From Candidatus Brevundimonas phytovorans (GTDB lineage Bacteria; Pseudomonadota; Alphaproteobacteria; Caulobacterales; Caulobacteraceae), in contig CP119309.1 of assembly GCA_029203145.1 (NCBI GenBank), positions 1,637,001-1,701,000 on the forward strand: a stretch of DNA of 64,000 nt, given 5' to 3'. The position numbers were made by a program, and so were the translations under genes. Of this stretch, positions 16,572 through 25,553 are shown one piece after another. Numbering within the stretch: position 1 is the first letter of the stretch; each line of letters begins with the position of its first letter. The notes below the pieces were generated by a model. That model saw only the letters and a list, made by a program, of their open reading frames with translations, searched no databases and had not been told where the DNA came from.

Positions 16572-16694
16572 GGGCCGGACGCATCCATCCTGGGAACTTC
16601 GCTTCTACCCTTGAAGGACCCGCGTTAACCGGGCGTTACCCATAAGGGTCCAGCTTGGCCTTCATTTGAAAATGACCGTTGTTTCGCGCCCAAC
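16572..16694. promoter_or_regulatory. Divergent promoter region between hfsA and hfsD
   Basis: The 123 bp between oppositely directed hfsA and hfsD must hold both promoters. It includes a more AT-rich patch near 16660-16685. No precise -35/-10 or CtrA full site is convincing. Confidence 0.4.
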
Positions 16695-17399
16695 ATGACC
16701 CCTGACCGTCGCCTTGTTCTGATGGGCCTGGCCGCTGGCCTGGCAGGCTGCGCCAGCGGTCGCGGCGCGATGACCGGCGCATCGACGGACGCCCCCGATC
16801 TGGCCTTCGCCCCCTGGACCGACATAGCGCCGGAATACCTGCTGTTTCCGGGCGACGAGATCGAGGTCGCCCTGCCCACTGCGACCGAACTGACCCGTCA
16901 GCTCAAGATCGGGCCCGACGGCCGCGTCTCCCTGCCCCTGCTCGGTCACGTCATGGCGGCGGACCGCACCCTGGCCGAGCTGGAGGCCGACATCGCCGAG
17001 GGCTACGCCGCCCAGTTGCGCCGCCCCGAGGTGGAAGTGACCCTGCGCCTGGCTGGCCCGCTCAAGGTCTGGGTCGACGGCGAGGTGCGCAATCCGGGCG
17101 TGTTCGACATGCCGGGCGACATCGACGCCTATCAGGCCGTGGTCATGGCTGGCGGCTTCCTGCCCTCGGCCAGGTCCGCCCAGGCCGCTCTGATCCGTCG
17201 CGGCCCCGGCGGCGTCCGCATGATGCGCCCCATCGACCTGCGCCCGCGCCGGGCCGAGGTCGTCACCCTGCATCGCGGCGACATCATCTTCGTGCCGCGC
17301 TCGACCCTGGGTGAACTGGCCGCCTTCTTCACCCTGTTCCGGTCCGCCCTGCCCATCGGTTTCAGCTATGCGCTGAACGGCGGCTACGCCTCCACCTGA
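16695..17399 (+). CDS. hfsD: Holdfast outer-membrane polysaccharide export lipoprotein (HfsD-like, OPX)
   Basis: A signal peptide with lipobox LAGC puts the mature lipoprotein N-terminus at Cys19. The region LLFPGDEIEVALPTATELT begins the polysaccharide export (Wza-type) domain, followed by an SLBB-like domain (VWVDGEVRNPGVFDMPG). At 234 residues it is a short OPX protein without an evident C-terminal amphipathic membrane helix, so it may need another outer-membrane channel. The next gene, 75 bp downstream and co-directional, encodes such a barrel. Confidence 0.85.
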   Translation: MTPDRRLVLMGLAAGLAGCASGRGAMTGASTDAPDLAFAPWTDIAPEYLLFPGDEIEVALPTATELTRQLKIGPDGRVSLPLLGHVMAADRTLAELEADIAEGYAAQLRRPEVEVTLRLAGPLKVWVDGEVRNPGVFDMPGDIDAYQAVVMAGGFLPSARSAQAALIRRGPGGVRMMRPIDLRPRRAEVVTLHRGDIIFVPRSTLGELAAFFTLFRSALPIGFSYALNGGYAST

Positions 17400-17474
17400 C
17401 AGGAACGGAACCGCCAAGCTCGCTGAGACGTTGCCGTGAGCGGGACGCCCATTCAGGGCGGGGATTGTGGGTTC

Positions 17475-18923
17475 ATGGGAATTCGCGCGGCGCATCGGGT
17501 CGCCACAGCCAGTTTTATCCTGACGCTCGCGCCGTCGCTGGCTGCGGCCCAAAACGCTGATCAGGCCCCCGACGCCAAGGACCCTATGGTCCTCTACGCT
17601 CAGGACGGCGCCACAGTCCGCGCCCACCTCCAGGCGGGGGTGAATCTGGTCGCCGAGCAAAACCTGTTCTGGGATTTCGGAAAGACGGTGGCCGGCGTCA
17701 CCGACTTCGACTCCAACGCTGAATGGTTCGAGGCCTATGTGAAGCCAGGCCTGACCTTCGAGCGGCGCATCAGCGACCGCGCCGCCCTCTATGGCGGCCT
17801 GTCCGGCGTCGGTTCGATGACCATAGGCACGGACGCCTTCGACGCTGGCGACACCGGGCGGGTGACGCTGGAGGAAGGCTATCTCGGCTGGCGCTATCAA
17901 GGTGATCAGACGACCTTTGACCTGTCCGTCGGCCCGCGCGTCTTCAAGGCCGGAACCGGAATGCTGATCGAGGCCGGCGGGTCCAGCGGCTTCTCGCGCG
18001 GGGCGCTGAAGCTGGGACCGCGCAAGGCTTGGGCCTTCGCCGCCCTGGGTGAGGTCAGCCATGACAAGTTCAAGGCCACGGCCTTCTATCTGGACCCCAA
18101 TGAGTCGCCGGACAACGACAGCCACAACCGGCTGGCGGGCGTGGACTTCCGCTACGACTCCAACCCCAACGCCCTGATCGGCCTGACGGCGGGCCAGGTG
18201 ATCGAGTCTGCCTCCCCCTATCCCAAGGCCCCGCCCGGCGGGGTCGGCGTCCCCAGCATCATTCCCGGCGCCCGCGACGGGCTACAGTTCGTGAACCTCT
18301 ATACGCGCGCCCCGATCGCGGGCCTGCCCAACGCCTTCATGGCGGCGGATCTGGCGTTCGAGCGCAATGACCGCATCGACCTGCGCGCCTGGGCCGGTCG
18401 CGCCCAGGTCGGCTATACCTTCGCCGAGCATCGCTGGAAGCCGACCTTCACCGTCGGTTATCAGACCTTCTCCGGCGACGATCCCGACACCGACCGGCTG
18501 GAGCGGTTCGACCCCCTCTACTACGAGGGCAACCCCTCGGCCTGGTCCACCGGCACCAAGTCGTCGATGGTCTTCATCAACTCCAATGTGAACTCCTGGC
18601 AGGTCGCGGCCAGCATCGCGCCGACGCCGATGGACACCTTCACGGTTCGCATCCACCGCATCGAAGCCGACCAGTTGCGCAGCCCTATCCAGTTCGGCCA
18701 GGCGACGCGGGTCGAGGGCGACAACGTGGACAACCCCATCACCGGGGTCACGCGCCGCCACCTCTCGGACGACCTCTATTTTGAATATTTCCGCGTGGTG
18801 TCGCCCAACCTCTTCCTGACCGCCGGCTTCTCGATCTCCAACCCGCAGGCGGGGATCAAGTCCATCGTGGCCGACCCGCCCCTCTGGTCCGGCGCCTACG
18901 TCAATCTGATCGCCAACTATTGA
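17475..18923 (+). CDS. Alginate-export-type outer-membrane beta-barrel protein
   Basis: The ATG at 17475 gives a clear signal peptide (about 25 residues, ending LAAAQ) and a mature protein of about 457 residues. This part consists of alternating amphipathic strands with aromatic girdle residues (for example GEVSHDKFKATAFYL, FTVGYQTFSGDD), as in AlgE-family barrels. Such barrels conduct polysaccharide across the outer membrane. It follows hfsD by 75 bp and precedes the amidohydrolase by 16 bp. It could be the outer-membrane conduit for the short OPX protein HfsD, or a separate porin. Confidence 0.72.
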   Translation: MGIRAAHRVATASFILTLAPSLAAAQNADQAPDAKDPMVLYAQDGATVRAHLQAGVNLVAEQNLFWDFGKTVAGVTDFDSNAEWFEAYVKPGLTFERRISDRAALYGGLSGVGSMTIGTDAFDAGDTGRVTLEEGYLGWRYQGDQTTFDLSVGPRVFKAGTGMLIEAGGSSGFSRGALKLGPRKAWAFAALGEVSHDKFKATAFYLDPNESPDNDSHNRLAGVDFRYDSNPNALIGLTAGQVIESASPYPKAPPGGVGVPSIIPGARDGLQFVNLYTRAPIAGLPNAFMAADLAFERNDRIDLRAWAGRAQVGYTFAEHRWKPTFTVGYQTFSGDDPDTDRLERFDPLYYEGNPSAWSTGTKSSMVFINSNVNSWQVAASIAPTPMDTFTVRIHRIEADQLRSPIQFGQATRVEGDNVDNPITGVTRRHLSDDLYFEYFRVVSPNLFLTAGFSISNPQAGIKSIVADPPLWSGAYVNLIANY

Positions 18924-18939
18924 GCTGAGCGAGGCCTCC

Positions 18940-20682
18940 ATGACCCTGATCCTCCCCCCGTCCAGCCGCCGCAGCCTGCTCGCCGGAGCCGGCGCCTTGG
19001 CCGGCGCCACCCTGCTGGGAGGCCGCAGCATGGCCCAGACCGCCCGCGCCGCGCCAGCAACGATCTTCACCGGCGGGCCCATCGTGACCATCGACGACGC
19101 CATGCCGAGCGCCGAGGCCGTGGCGGTCCGCAACGGCGTCATCGTCGCCGTCGGCTCGCTGGACGCGGCCCGCGCGGCGGCGGGCCGGGGCGCCCAGACG
19201 ATCAATCTGGACGGGCGCGCCCTGCTCCCGGGCTTTTTCGACCCTCACGGCCACGTCTCGATGGTGGGGCTACAGGCGCGCTACGCCAACCTGCTGCCCG
19301 CCCCCGACGGTCAGGGCGACGACATCCCCGCGCTGCAACGCATCACCCGTGACTGGATGAATATGCACGCGCAGTTGGTCCGCGACACCCAACTGGTCAT
19401 CGGCTTTGGTTACGACGACTCCCAGCTGAAGGAGCATCGCCACCCGACCCGGACCGAGCTGGACGCCATTTCCGACAGCGTGCCGATCCTGTTTCTGCAT
19501 CAGTCGGGCCATCTGGGCGTGGCCAACACCGCGGCTCTGGCGGCGGCAGGGATCACGGCTTCGACGCCCAATCCCGATGGCGGGGTCTTCCGTCGCGAGG
19601 CGGGCTCGCAGCAGCCCAACGGGGTCATGGAGGAACTCGCCCTGTTCACCGTCATGGGCGCCCTGCTGACCCGACTGGACGCCCAGGCCAATATGGAGAT
19701 GCTCCGCGAAGGCGCCCGCTTCTATTCCAGCTTCGGCTACACCACGGCCCAGGACGGCCGATCCTCGTCCGACGGCTGCCGGATGGTGGCTCAGTTGGCT
19801 GCGCGGGGCGAGCTGCCGATCGACATCCTGTCCTTCCCCGACATCCTGACCTCGACCGACATCATGGCGACCCCGCTGTATCGCAAGAACTATGTCGGCA
19901 AGTTCCGCATCGGCGGGGTCAAGCTGACGCTGGACGGCTCGCCCCAGGGCAAGACCGCCTGGCTGTCGCAGCCCTATTATGTCCCGCCCGAGGGCCAGCC
20001 CGCCTCCTATCGCGGCTATCCCGCCGTGACCGAGCAACAGGCGCTGGACGCCATCGAGCTGGCCTTCAGGAACGATTGGCAGATCGAGGTCCACGCCAAT
20101 GGCGACGCCGCCATCGACCTGCTGATCGGCGCCGTGCGCGACGCCACGAACCGGCACGGCGCCAAGGACCGCCGTCCGGTCCTGATCCACGGCCAGACCG
20201 TCCGCATGGATCAGTTGGACGACCTGAAGACGCTGGGCATCGTGCCGTCGCTGTTCCCGATGCACACCTTCTACTGGGGCGACTACCATCGGGACTCGGT
20301 GCTGGGCCCGCGCCGGGCCGAGTTCATCTCGCCCTGCCATTCCGTCGTGCGGCGCGGCATGCGCTTCACCAGCCACCACGACGCGCCGGTGGCCAATCCC
20401 GACGCCATGCGCGTCCTGTCCGCCACCGTCACCCGCCGCACCCGCTCGGGCGACATCCTCGGCCCCGACGAATGCGTCCCGGTCGACATCGCCCTGAAGG
20501 CCATGACGCTCTGGGCCGCCTGGCAGCACTACGAGGACGACCGCAAGGGCTCGCTGAGCGTCGGCAAGCTGGCCGACATGGTCATCCTGGCCGAGAATCC
20601 CATGACCATCGCCCCCGACAAGCTGGCGGCGATCAAGGTCACGAGCACCTGGAAGGAAGGGCAGGAAGTCTGGTCAGGTTGA
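18940..20682 (+). CDS. Tat-exported amidohydrolase, YtcJ-like (amidohydrolase 3 family)
   Basis: A twin-arginine signal (SSRRSLLAGAG) precedes a 550-residue amidohydrolase: HGH metal motif in GFFDPHGHVSM, VKLTLDGSPQGKTA, the second metal-site His in EVHANGD and LIHGQTV, and a C-terminal composite domain (GKLADMVILAENPM). YtcJ-like enzymes hydrolyse amide or lactone substrates that are mostly undefined. The start lies 16 bp after the beta-barrel gene, so the two are likely one operon. A link to holdfast is possible only by position. Confidence 0.82.
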   Translation: MTLILPPSSRRSLLAGAGALAGATLLGGRSMAQTARAAPATIFTGGPIVTIDDAMPSAEAVAVRNGVIVAVGSLDAARAAAGRGAQTINLDGRALLPGFFDPHGHVSMVGLQARYANLLPAPDGQGDDIPALQRITRDWMNMHAQLVRDTQLVIGFGYDDSQLKEHRHPTRTELDAISDSVPILFLHQSGHLGVANTAALAAAGITASTPNPDGGVFRREAGSQQPNGVMEELALFTVMGALLTRLDAQANMEMLREGARFYSSFGYTTAQDGRSSSDGCRMVAQLAARGELPIDILSFPDILTSTDIMATPLYRKNYVGKFRIGGVKLTLDGSPQGKTAWLSQPYYVPPEGQPASYRGYPAVTEQQALDAIELAFRNDWQIEVHANGDAAIDLLIGAVRDATNRHGAKDRRPVLIHGQTVRMDQLDDLKTLGIVPSLFPMHTFYWGDYHRDSVLGPRRAEFISPCHSVVRRGMRFTSHHDAPVANPDAMRVLSATVTRRTRSGDILGPDECVPVDIALKAMTLWAAWQHYEDDRKGSLSVGKLADMVILAENPMTIAPDKLAAIKVTSTWKEGQEVWSG

Positions 20683-20734
20683 TCCGGACTAGGGCGCACA
20701 TCCAAAGTCGGCTTTCGCCCCTTAGCGGACATGA

Positions 20735-21193
20735 CTACCCTATGCGTTCCCGCAGGCGCGGTAGTTCGTGCTCAAGGCTTTGGTGCGAGACGGAGCTCAG
20801 ATCATCTTCTCCGCAGGTCAATGCATGCAAAGCCGCAACTGGAGGATAGTCGTCAGGGATCGCTACCCACTCCGCTGAGCCTTCCTGACTGCGGCGACTG
20901 AGGCCCTCGCCGTCGAAATCATGGCCTCCGAGAAATCGGATACGCTTCGCTGCACAGTCAAACTCAAGCGTGGTGTCGCGGCGAACGATCTCCCACCCCT
21001 CAGAGCCAAGAGGATAGATTTCCACTAAGTCGGCCCGCCGCACCGCTCCTTCGCGGCCTATGCTCCCGGTCGGCGTGACGAATGCGGTGTCGCCACTCAG
21101 GATCAAAACGATCCCCGGCCTGTCGAGTGACGGCGCGGTTTGGCTCAGCAGCGCGGCTATGACAGTCAGGAGCATCAGCCATAGGCGCGTCAA
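20735..21193 (-). CDS. Exported hypothetical protein, 152 aa
   Basis: A TTG start is chosen because GGGAGG lies four bases upstream. Residues 1-20 form a signal peptide with no lipobox, followed by a short beta-rich domain with a conserved-looking Cys pair (CAAK around residue 75 and a Cys near residue 126) that may form a disulfide. No family is recognised. It stands alone between the amidohydrolase (convergent) and tRNA-Pro. Confidence 0.6.
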   Translation of the reverse strand: MTRLWLMLLTVIAALLSQTAPSLDRPGIVLILSGDTAFVTPTGSIGREGAVRRADLVEIYPLGSEGWEIVRRDTTLEFDCAAKRIRFLGGHDFDGEGLSRRSQEGSAEWVAIPDDYPPVAALHALTCGEDDLSSVSHQSLEHELPRLRERIG

Positions 21194-21376
21194 TGCGCCT
21201 CCCAGTCAATCGGTGTGACGGCCCGCGACGCGAGTCCGCTATCCACCCTTCGCGGACGTTCGCAGGGTCTGCTTTAGGGACCAGGGGCGAATGTCGATCA
21301 ACGGAAGCGATCGAAAGGCAGCGCCTCCGCCTCTCGGACGAGTGTAAAACTCATCCAGCCCAAACGGGCTAACCCA

Positions 21377-21453
<77 letters not shown>

Positions 21454-21520
21454 AACCGATGGAGCGCCCTATTGGCACGGTCGGCGCCGCACCGCAACGC
21501 ATTCAACGCCTTAATCCGTG

Positions 21521-21997
21521 TCAGGGCCGAAAGAAGCTGTGGCGAACCTGGTCGCCGGGCTTGGCGCCGATCTCGTCGACCCGGCCCGCACGCAGCTCCA
21601 GCACGCCGTTGGCCGCGCCGTTCGACGGCAGGGGCGTCTGCGAATAGGGGGTGGCGTGGCTGGCGATCGAGACGACCCGGCCTTGCGGGTCGATGTAGAT
21701 GATGTCCAGCGAGCTGGGCGTGTTCTTCATCCAGAAGCTCTGCTCGGACGCCGCCGGAAACTGGAACAGCATCCCGCGGTCGTCGTCCAGCGGCGGGCGA
21801 TACATCAGGCCGCGCTCGCGCTCGGCGTCGTCGTCGGCGATCTCGACCATGAACCTGTGCTCGCCCGAGGCCGTGACGATGCTCAGCGGCTCCAGCGGCT
21901 GACCGGCCGCGTCCACCGGTCCCTTGGGCGCACAGCCCGACGCCAGGCCGGCGACCGCAAGAACAACCGCCAGCAGAATACCACGCGAGAAACCCAT
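21521..21997 (-). CDS. DUF192 family exported protein
   Basis: The start at 21997 gives a signal peptide with lipobox-like GLASGC (Cys about residue 22). The DUF192 core follows: ERGLMYRP, the hallmark FWMKNTPSSLDIIYID, and GVLELRAG. The family is small, periplasmic and of unknown function. The start lies 25 bases downstream of the cold-shock gene stop, so the two are probably co-transcribed. Confidence 0.85.
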   Translation of the reverse strand: MGFSRGILLAVVLAVAGLASGCAPKGPVDAAGQPLEPLSIVTASGEHRFMVEIADDDAERERGLMYRPPLDDDRGMLFQFPAASEQSFWMKNTPSSLDIIYIDPQGRVVSIASHATPYSQTPLPSNGAANGVLELRAGRVDEIGAKPGDQVRHSFFRP

Positions 21998-22022
21998 GAC
22001 TTCGCCCCTCAAAGGGCGAAAC

Positions 22023-22592
22023 CTATTCGCCCGGCCTGATCTCGGCCACCACCAGCCCCTTGGGACCGTCGGCGAACCGCACCTGCACCGCGTCGCCGGG
22101 GACCAGATCATCCAGCCCGCAGCGTCGCAGCGTTTCGACATGGACGAAGATATCGCCGGCCGCACCGTCGCGCACCACGAATCCATAGCCCTTGGTGCGA
22201 TTGAACCATTTGACGACGGCGCCCTCCATCGGACCACCGGTCCCCGCGTCGAACGCCGGGCGCGGCGCGGCGGACGCGCGCACCGCCTCACGGCGGATCG
22301 GCGTAGGGCTGCCCTGTCCCAGGTCGAGGACGCGCACCACCTGCCAGCCCTTGGCGCGGCGCGCGCATTCGCACTTGATCGGAGCCCCCTCGGCCGCGGC
22401 CTCGTGGCCGCCGTCGCGCAGGCTGCTGACATGCAGCAGCACGTCCTTCAGCTCGGTCATGTCGGGCTCATCGGGCACGATGAAGCCGTACCCCTTGCCC
22501 GGATCGAACCATTTCACCGTGCCGGCGATCAGAACAATGTCCGGCGCTTCCATCTCGTCGTAGTCCGACAACTCACTAACCCCCGCCTGCAA
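22023..22592 (-). CDS. Two-domain cold-shock protein
   Basis: Two CspA-type domains: residues about 23-85 with GTVKWFDPGKGYGFIV and residues about 122-187 with VVKWFNRTKGYGFVV; each retains the RNP1 aromatic motif. The domains are joined by a basic Ala/Arg/Pro linker. Alphaproteobacteria commonly have such double cold-shock proteins, which bind single-stranded RNA or DNA and act in stationary phase or cold in Caulobacter. The first domain has an acidic insertion (PDEPDMTELKD) unlike classical CspA. Confidence 0.9.
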   Translation of the reverse strand: MQAGVSELSDYDEMEAPDIVLIAGTVKWFDPGKGYGFIVPDEPDMTELKDVLLHVSSLRDGGHEAAAEGAPIKCECARRAKGWQVVRVLDLGQGSPTPIRREAVRASAAPRPAFDAGTGGPMEGAVVKWFNRTKGYGFVVRDGAAGDIFVHVETLRRCGLDDLVPGDAVQVRFADGPKGLVVAEIRPGE

Positions 22593-22714
22593 AGCGTGCA
22601 GAGGCTATGATTAACACGGTTCGCTGAACCTCGGAAAAACAAAAATGACGATTTTAAGCCCCCAGCCGGCCAGCCGTCATGATGGCCGACAAAAGCGTCG
22701 CAATTCGCGATGTG

Positions 22715-22816
22715 GGGATAGCTCCGCGTGGCAGTCCCTAGGGGAGTCGAACCCCTCTCTTCAGGTTGAAAACCTGACGTCCTAACCGATAGACGAAGGG
22801 ACCGCTGCGCGGAGGA
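22715..22816 (+). repeat. 102-bp direct repeat, copy 1 (contains tRNA-Glu)
   Basis: Identical to 22950-23051 base for base as far as I can read, including 14 bases before the tRNA and 13 after it. This indicates a recent tandem duplication or gene conversion of a tRNA-Glu unit. Confidence 0.9.
22729..22803 (-). tRNA. tRNA-Glu(TTC), copy 1
   Basis: Acceptor stem GGTCCCT/AGGGACT, anticodon TTC in loop TTTTCAA, T-arm GTTCGACTC, and encoded CCA at 22729-22731. Confidence 0.95.
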
Positions 22817-22949
22817 GCGGCCTATTAGCCCTGCCTGCCGGGGGACGCAAGTCTCTTTTTCAACTTTCCGAACAAAGACATCGCCTCGCCGCGGCGCAGC
22901 CGAAAACACGAGCCGGCTCAGGCTGATGCCGCATGACGATGTCGGGGAA

Positions 22950-23051
22950 GGGATAGCTCCGCGTGGCAGTCCCTAGGGGAGTCGAACCCCTCTCTTCAGG
23001 TTGAAAACCTGACGTCCTAACCGATAGACGAAGGGACCGCTGCGCGGAGGA
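22950..23051 (+). repeat. 102-bp direct repeat, copy 2 (contains tRNA-Glu)
   Basis: Second identical copy, separated from the first by 133 unrelated bases. Confidence 0.9.
22964..23038 (-). tRNA. tRNA-Glu(TTC), copy 2
   Basis: Sequence-identical to the first tRNA-Glu, with encoded CCA at 22964-22966. Confidence 0.95.
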
Positions 23052-23144
23052 CCGGGGTAATAGCCGCCGATTTCGGCGGTTGCAAGCGTCTGCTGCGCAG
23101 TTTGTGCATTTTTTCAAAGACCTGCGCTCGGTCACGTCGAAAAC

Positions 23145-24947
23145 CTAGGCCATGCGGGGGTCGGCCACGTCCTCGATCTCGAACTGCACGCCGCGACGGC
23201 CGTTCCAGTCGTCGGCCTTCAGCCGTCCGACCAGGTTCAGCCCGCCCTGCCCCGCCAGCAGCGCCTTGCCGCTGGGCAGGTCGGCGCAGCGCCAGGCGAT
23301 GGCCCGCACCGAGGCCCCGTCCGGCCCGACCAGGCGACACCGCACATGGCCGCCGTTCATCGCGGCCGGTTCGCGTGCCTGCACGCCTTGCAGCGCAAAC
23401 AGGGGTTCGGGGTTGGCGGGGCCATAGGGCGCCAGTTGCTCGAAGGCCTCGAACAGGTCGCGCGTCGCCGCGCGCGGGTCGATCAGGGCGTCCACCTCGA
23501 CCCAGTCCTGGGCCACAGCTTCAGCCCGTTCGCCCGACAGCCGGTCGTTGAGGAAGGCGCGCAGTTCGTCGATCCGGTCGGCGGCGACCGTCAGGCCCGC
23601 CGCCATGGCGTGCCCGCCCCCGGCGATCAGCACGCCCTCGTTCCATGCCGCCTGGACGGCGCGCCCCAGGTTCATGCCCGGTTGCGACCGGCCCGAGCCC
23701 TTGCCCAGACCATTGATGGCGTCCACGCCGATCACCACGACAGGCTTGCGCCAGCGCTCACGCAGACGCCCGGCCACGATGCCGACCACGCCAGGGTGCC
23801 AGTCCTCGCCCGAGACGACCACCAGCGCCGACTCGTCGGCGTGCGCGCCCGTCGCCTCGACCCGGCGCACGGCCTGTTCCGTCACCTGGGCCTCGACCTC
23901 GCGCCGGGCGATATTCAGCGCGTCCAGTTCCTGCGCCAGCGCCCGCGCCTCGTCGGGAAAGTCGGTGGACAACAGGCGCGCCCCCAGGTCCGACTTGCCG
24001 ATGCGCCCCCCCGCATTGATGCGCGGCCCCAGAATGAAGCCCGCATGATTGGACTTGGCTGGTCCCGGCTCGGCCCCGGCGGCGGCCAGAAGGGCCTTCA
24101 GCCCCGGATTCTTCCAGTCCGACATGACCTTGAGGCCCAGACTGGTCAGGGCCCGGTTGAACCCCGTCAGTCCCGTCACGTCACAGATGGCGCCCATGGC
24201 GGCCAGGTCCAGCCACTGGCGGATGTCCGGCTCGGTCCGGCCCTCGAACAGGCCCCTCGCCCGCGCCTCGCGGTTCAGCGCCGCCAGCAAGACGAAGACC
24301 ACGCCCGCCGCCGCCAGATTGCCCTGCCCCGAGTTGCAGCCCGGCCGGTTCGGATTGACCACGGCCAGACAGGCCGGCGGTTCCTCGCGCATCATGTGGT
24401 GGTCGATGACGACGACGTTCAGGCCAATGGCCGAGGCGTGAGCCACAGCCTCGTTGGCCGCCGCGCCGCAGTCGACGGTGATGACCAGATCGGCGCCGCG
24501 GGCCTTTAACGTGTCGAACGCCCGCGCGCTGGGGCCATAGCCCTCGGTCAGGCGGTCGGGGACATAGATGGGCAGTTCCGCGTTCAGCGTGCGGAACCAG
24601 CGCACCAGCAGGGCCGCGCTGGACGCCCCGTCCACGTCATAGTCGGCGAAGACGTGGATGCTGCTGCCGGCCTGCAGCGCGTCGATGATGGCGGTCGCCG
24701 CCGTGTCCATGTCCATGAAGCTGGACGGATCCGGGAACAGGGCCCGCAGCGTGGGCCGCAGGAAGTTCTCGCCCTGATCCGCCGCCACGCCGCGCGCGGC
24801 CAGGGCGCGAGCCATGGGTTCATCCAGGTTCAGCGCCTGCATATGGGCGCGGATGGTCGCCGCCTCGGCCGGGCGCTGTCGCCAGGCGCGACCCGACAGC
24901 GAGCGCGTCACGTCGAGGAAGGCGGGAGCGTTTCCACCGTCAGCCAT
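23145..24947 (-). CDS. recJ: Single-stranded-DNA-specific exonuclease RecJ
   Basis: 5'-3' single-strand exonuclease of the RecF and mismatch repair pathways. DHH phosphoesterase motifs are present: DYDVDGASSAALL near residue 100, VVIDHHMM for the DHH motif, and the DHHA1 motif GGGHAMAAGLTV near residue 440. The 600-residue length is usual. The ATG at 24947 is preferred to an in-frame TTG six bases upstream. It is transcribed away from the lipoprotein and PHA synthase genes. Confidence 0.95.
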   Translation of the reverse strand: MADGGNAPAFLDVTRSLSGRAWRQRPAEAATIRAHMQALNLDEPMARALAARGVAADQGENFLRPTLRALFPDPSSFMDMDTAATAIIDALQAGSSIHVFADYDVDGASSAALLVRWFRTLNAELPIYVPDRLTEGYGPSARAFDTLKARGADLVITVDCGAAANEAVAHASAIGLNVVVIDHHMMREEPPACLAVVNPNRPGCNSGQGNLAAAGVVFVLLAALNREARARGLFEGRTEPDIRQWLDLAAMGAICDVTGLTGFNRALTSLGLKVMSDWKNPGLKALLAAAGAEPGPAKSNHAGFILGPRINAGGRIGKSDLGARLLSTDFPDEARALAQELDALNIARREVEAQVTEQAVRRVEATGAHADESALVVVSGEDWHPGVVGIVAGRLRERWRKPVVVIGVDAINGLGKGSGRSQPGMNLGRAVQAAWNEGVLIAGGGHAMAAGLTVAADRIDELRAFLNDRLSGERAEAVAQDWVEVDALIDPRAATRDLFEAFEQLAPYGPANPEPLFALQGVQAREPAAMNGGHVRCRLVGPDGASVRAIAWRCADLPSGKALLAGQGGLNLVGRLKADDWNGRRGVQFEIEDVADPRMA

Positions 24948-25024
24948 GGGCAATCCTTATTCGCCCGGCCATCATTCCGGGATTCTGTCGTCCAGACGAC
25001 ATGGGCCTGACGTCAGCCGGCGCC

Positions 25025-25474
25025 TCAGGGGCGCGGACGGTCGATCGGCGGCGGCGCGGCGGCGCGGCGGCGCAGGCTCTCGGCGAAGGCTTCGACCTCG
25101 TCCGGGGTCTGGGCGCCGATGGGGGCCATACGCGCCGGATCAAAGCGGCGGCTGATCGATTCCACGAAGGCCGCCGGATCGCTCTCCAGCGTCCAGTCGA
25201 TGCCCGCCACCTGGGTCGCCAGGGCGCCGCTCTCGGTGTTCAGCGTCCCGACATGGGCGGCCACCTGGCTCGGCTGCGGCAGGTCGGTCGGCGCGGCCGG
25301 AAAATCGGCCCAGCGCGGGTATTCGCGGTGGGCGTCCACCAGCTGCTGGATGCGCGGGGCCAGCGGCGACGCGGCGTCCGTCTTCGGATCAAACGAGCCG
25401 ACACAGCCGCCCGTGAGCAACAGCAGGCCGGTCGTCGCCGGCAGGATCGTCTTTTTCGACAGGAACACGTTCAT
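25025..25474 (-). CDS. Putative lipoprotein, 149 aa
   Basis: From the ATG at 25474 the product begins with a signal peptide and lipobox (LLTGGC, Cys about residue 23). The mature part is soluble and helical with a Pro/Arg-rich end. No family is recognised. It is divergent from the PHA synthase gene with 79 bp between starts, and lies just upstream of recJ on the same strand. Confidence 0.6.
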   Translation of the reverse strand: MNVFLSKKTILPATTGLLLLTGGCVGSFDPKTDAASPLAPRIQQLVDAHREYPRWADFPAAPTDLPQPSQVAAHVGTLNTESGALATQVAGIDWTLESDPAAFVESISRRFDPARMAPIGAQTPDEVEAFAESLRRRAAAPPPIDRPRP

Positions 25475-25553
25475 CTCACCCCCGGTCATATGCCATCATC
25501 GCGCCCGGAGGAAGGCTCGCGACCCGACGCGCGCCCGTTCCGGAGGTTCGCCC

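Noticed and set aside
16662..18125. Minus-strand open frame of nearly 490 codons across hfsD and the barrel gene
   Set aside because: The sense strand carries signal peptides and conserved domains; the antisense frame is Gly/His/Asp/Gln-rich and spans two genes.
21998..22432. Longer version of the DUF192 gene starting inside the cold-shock gene
   Set aside because: The upstream part is Arg/Pro-rich antiframe sequence; the signal peptide begins at 21997.
22715..23051. Spaced identical repeats resembling a CRISPR array
   Set aside because: Only two copies, 102 bp long, each containing a full tRNA-Glu gene; not a CRISPR.
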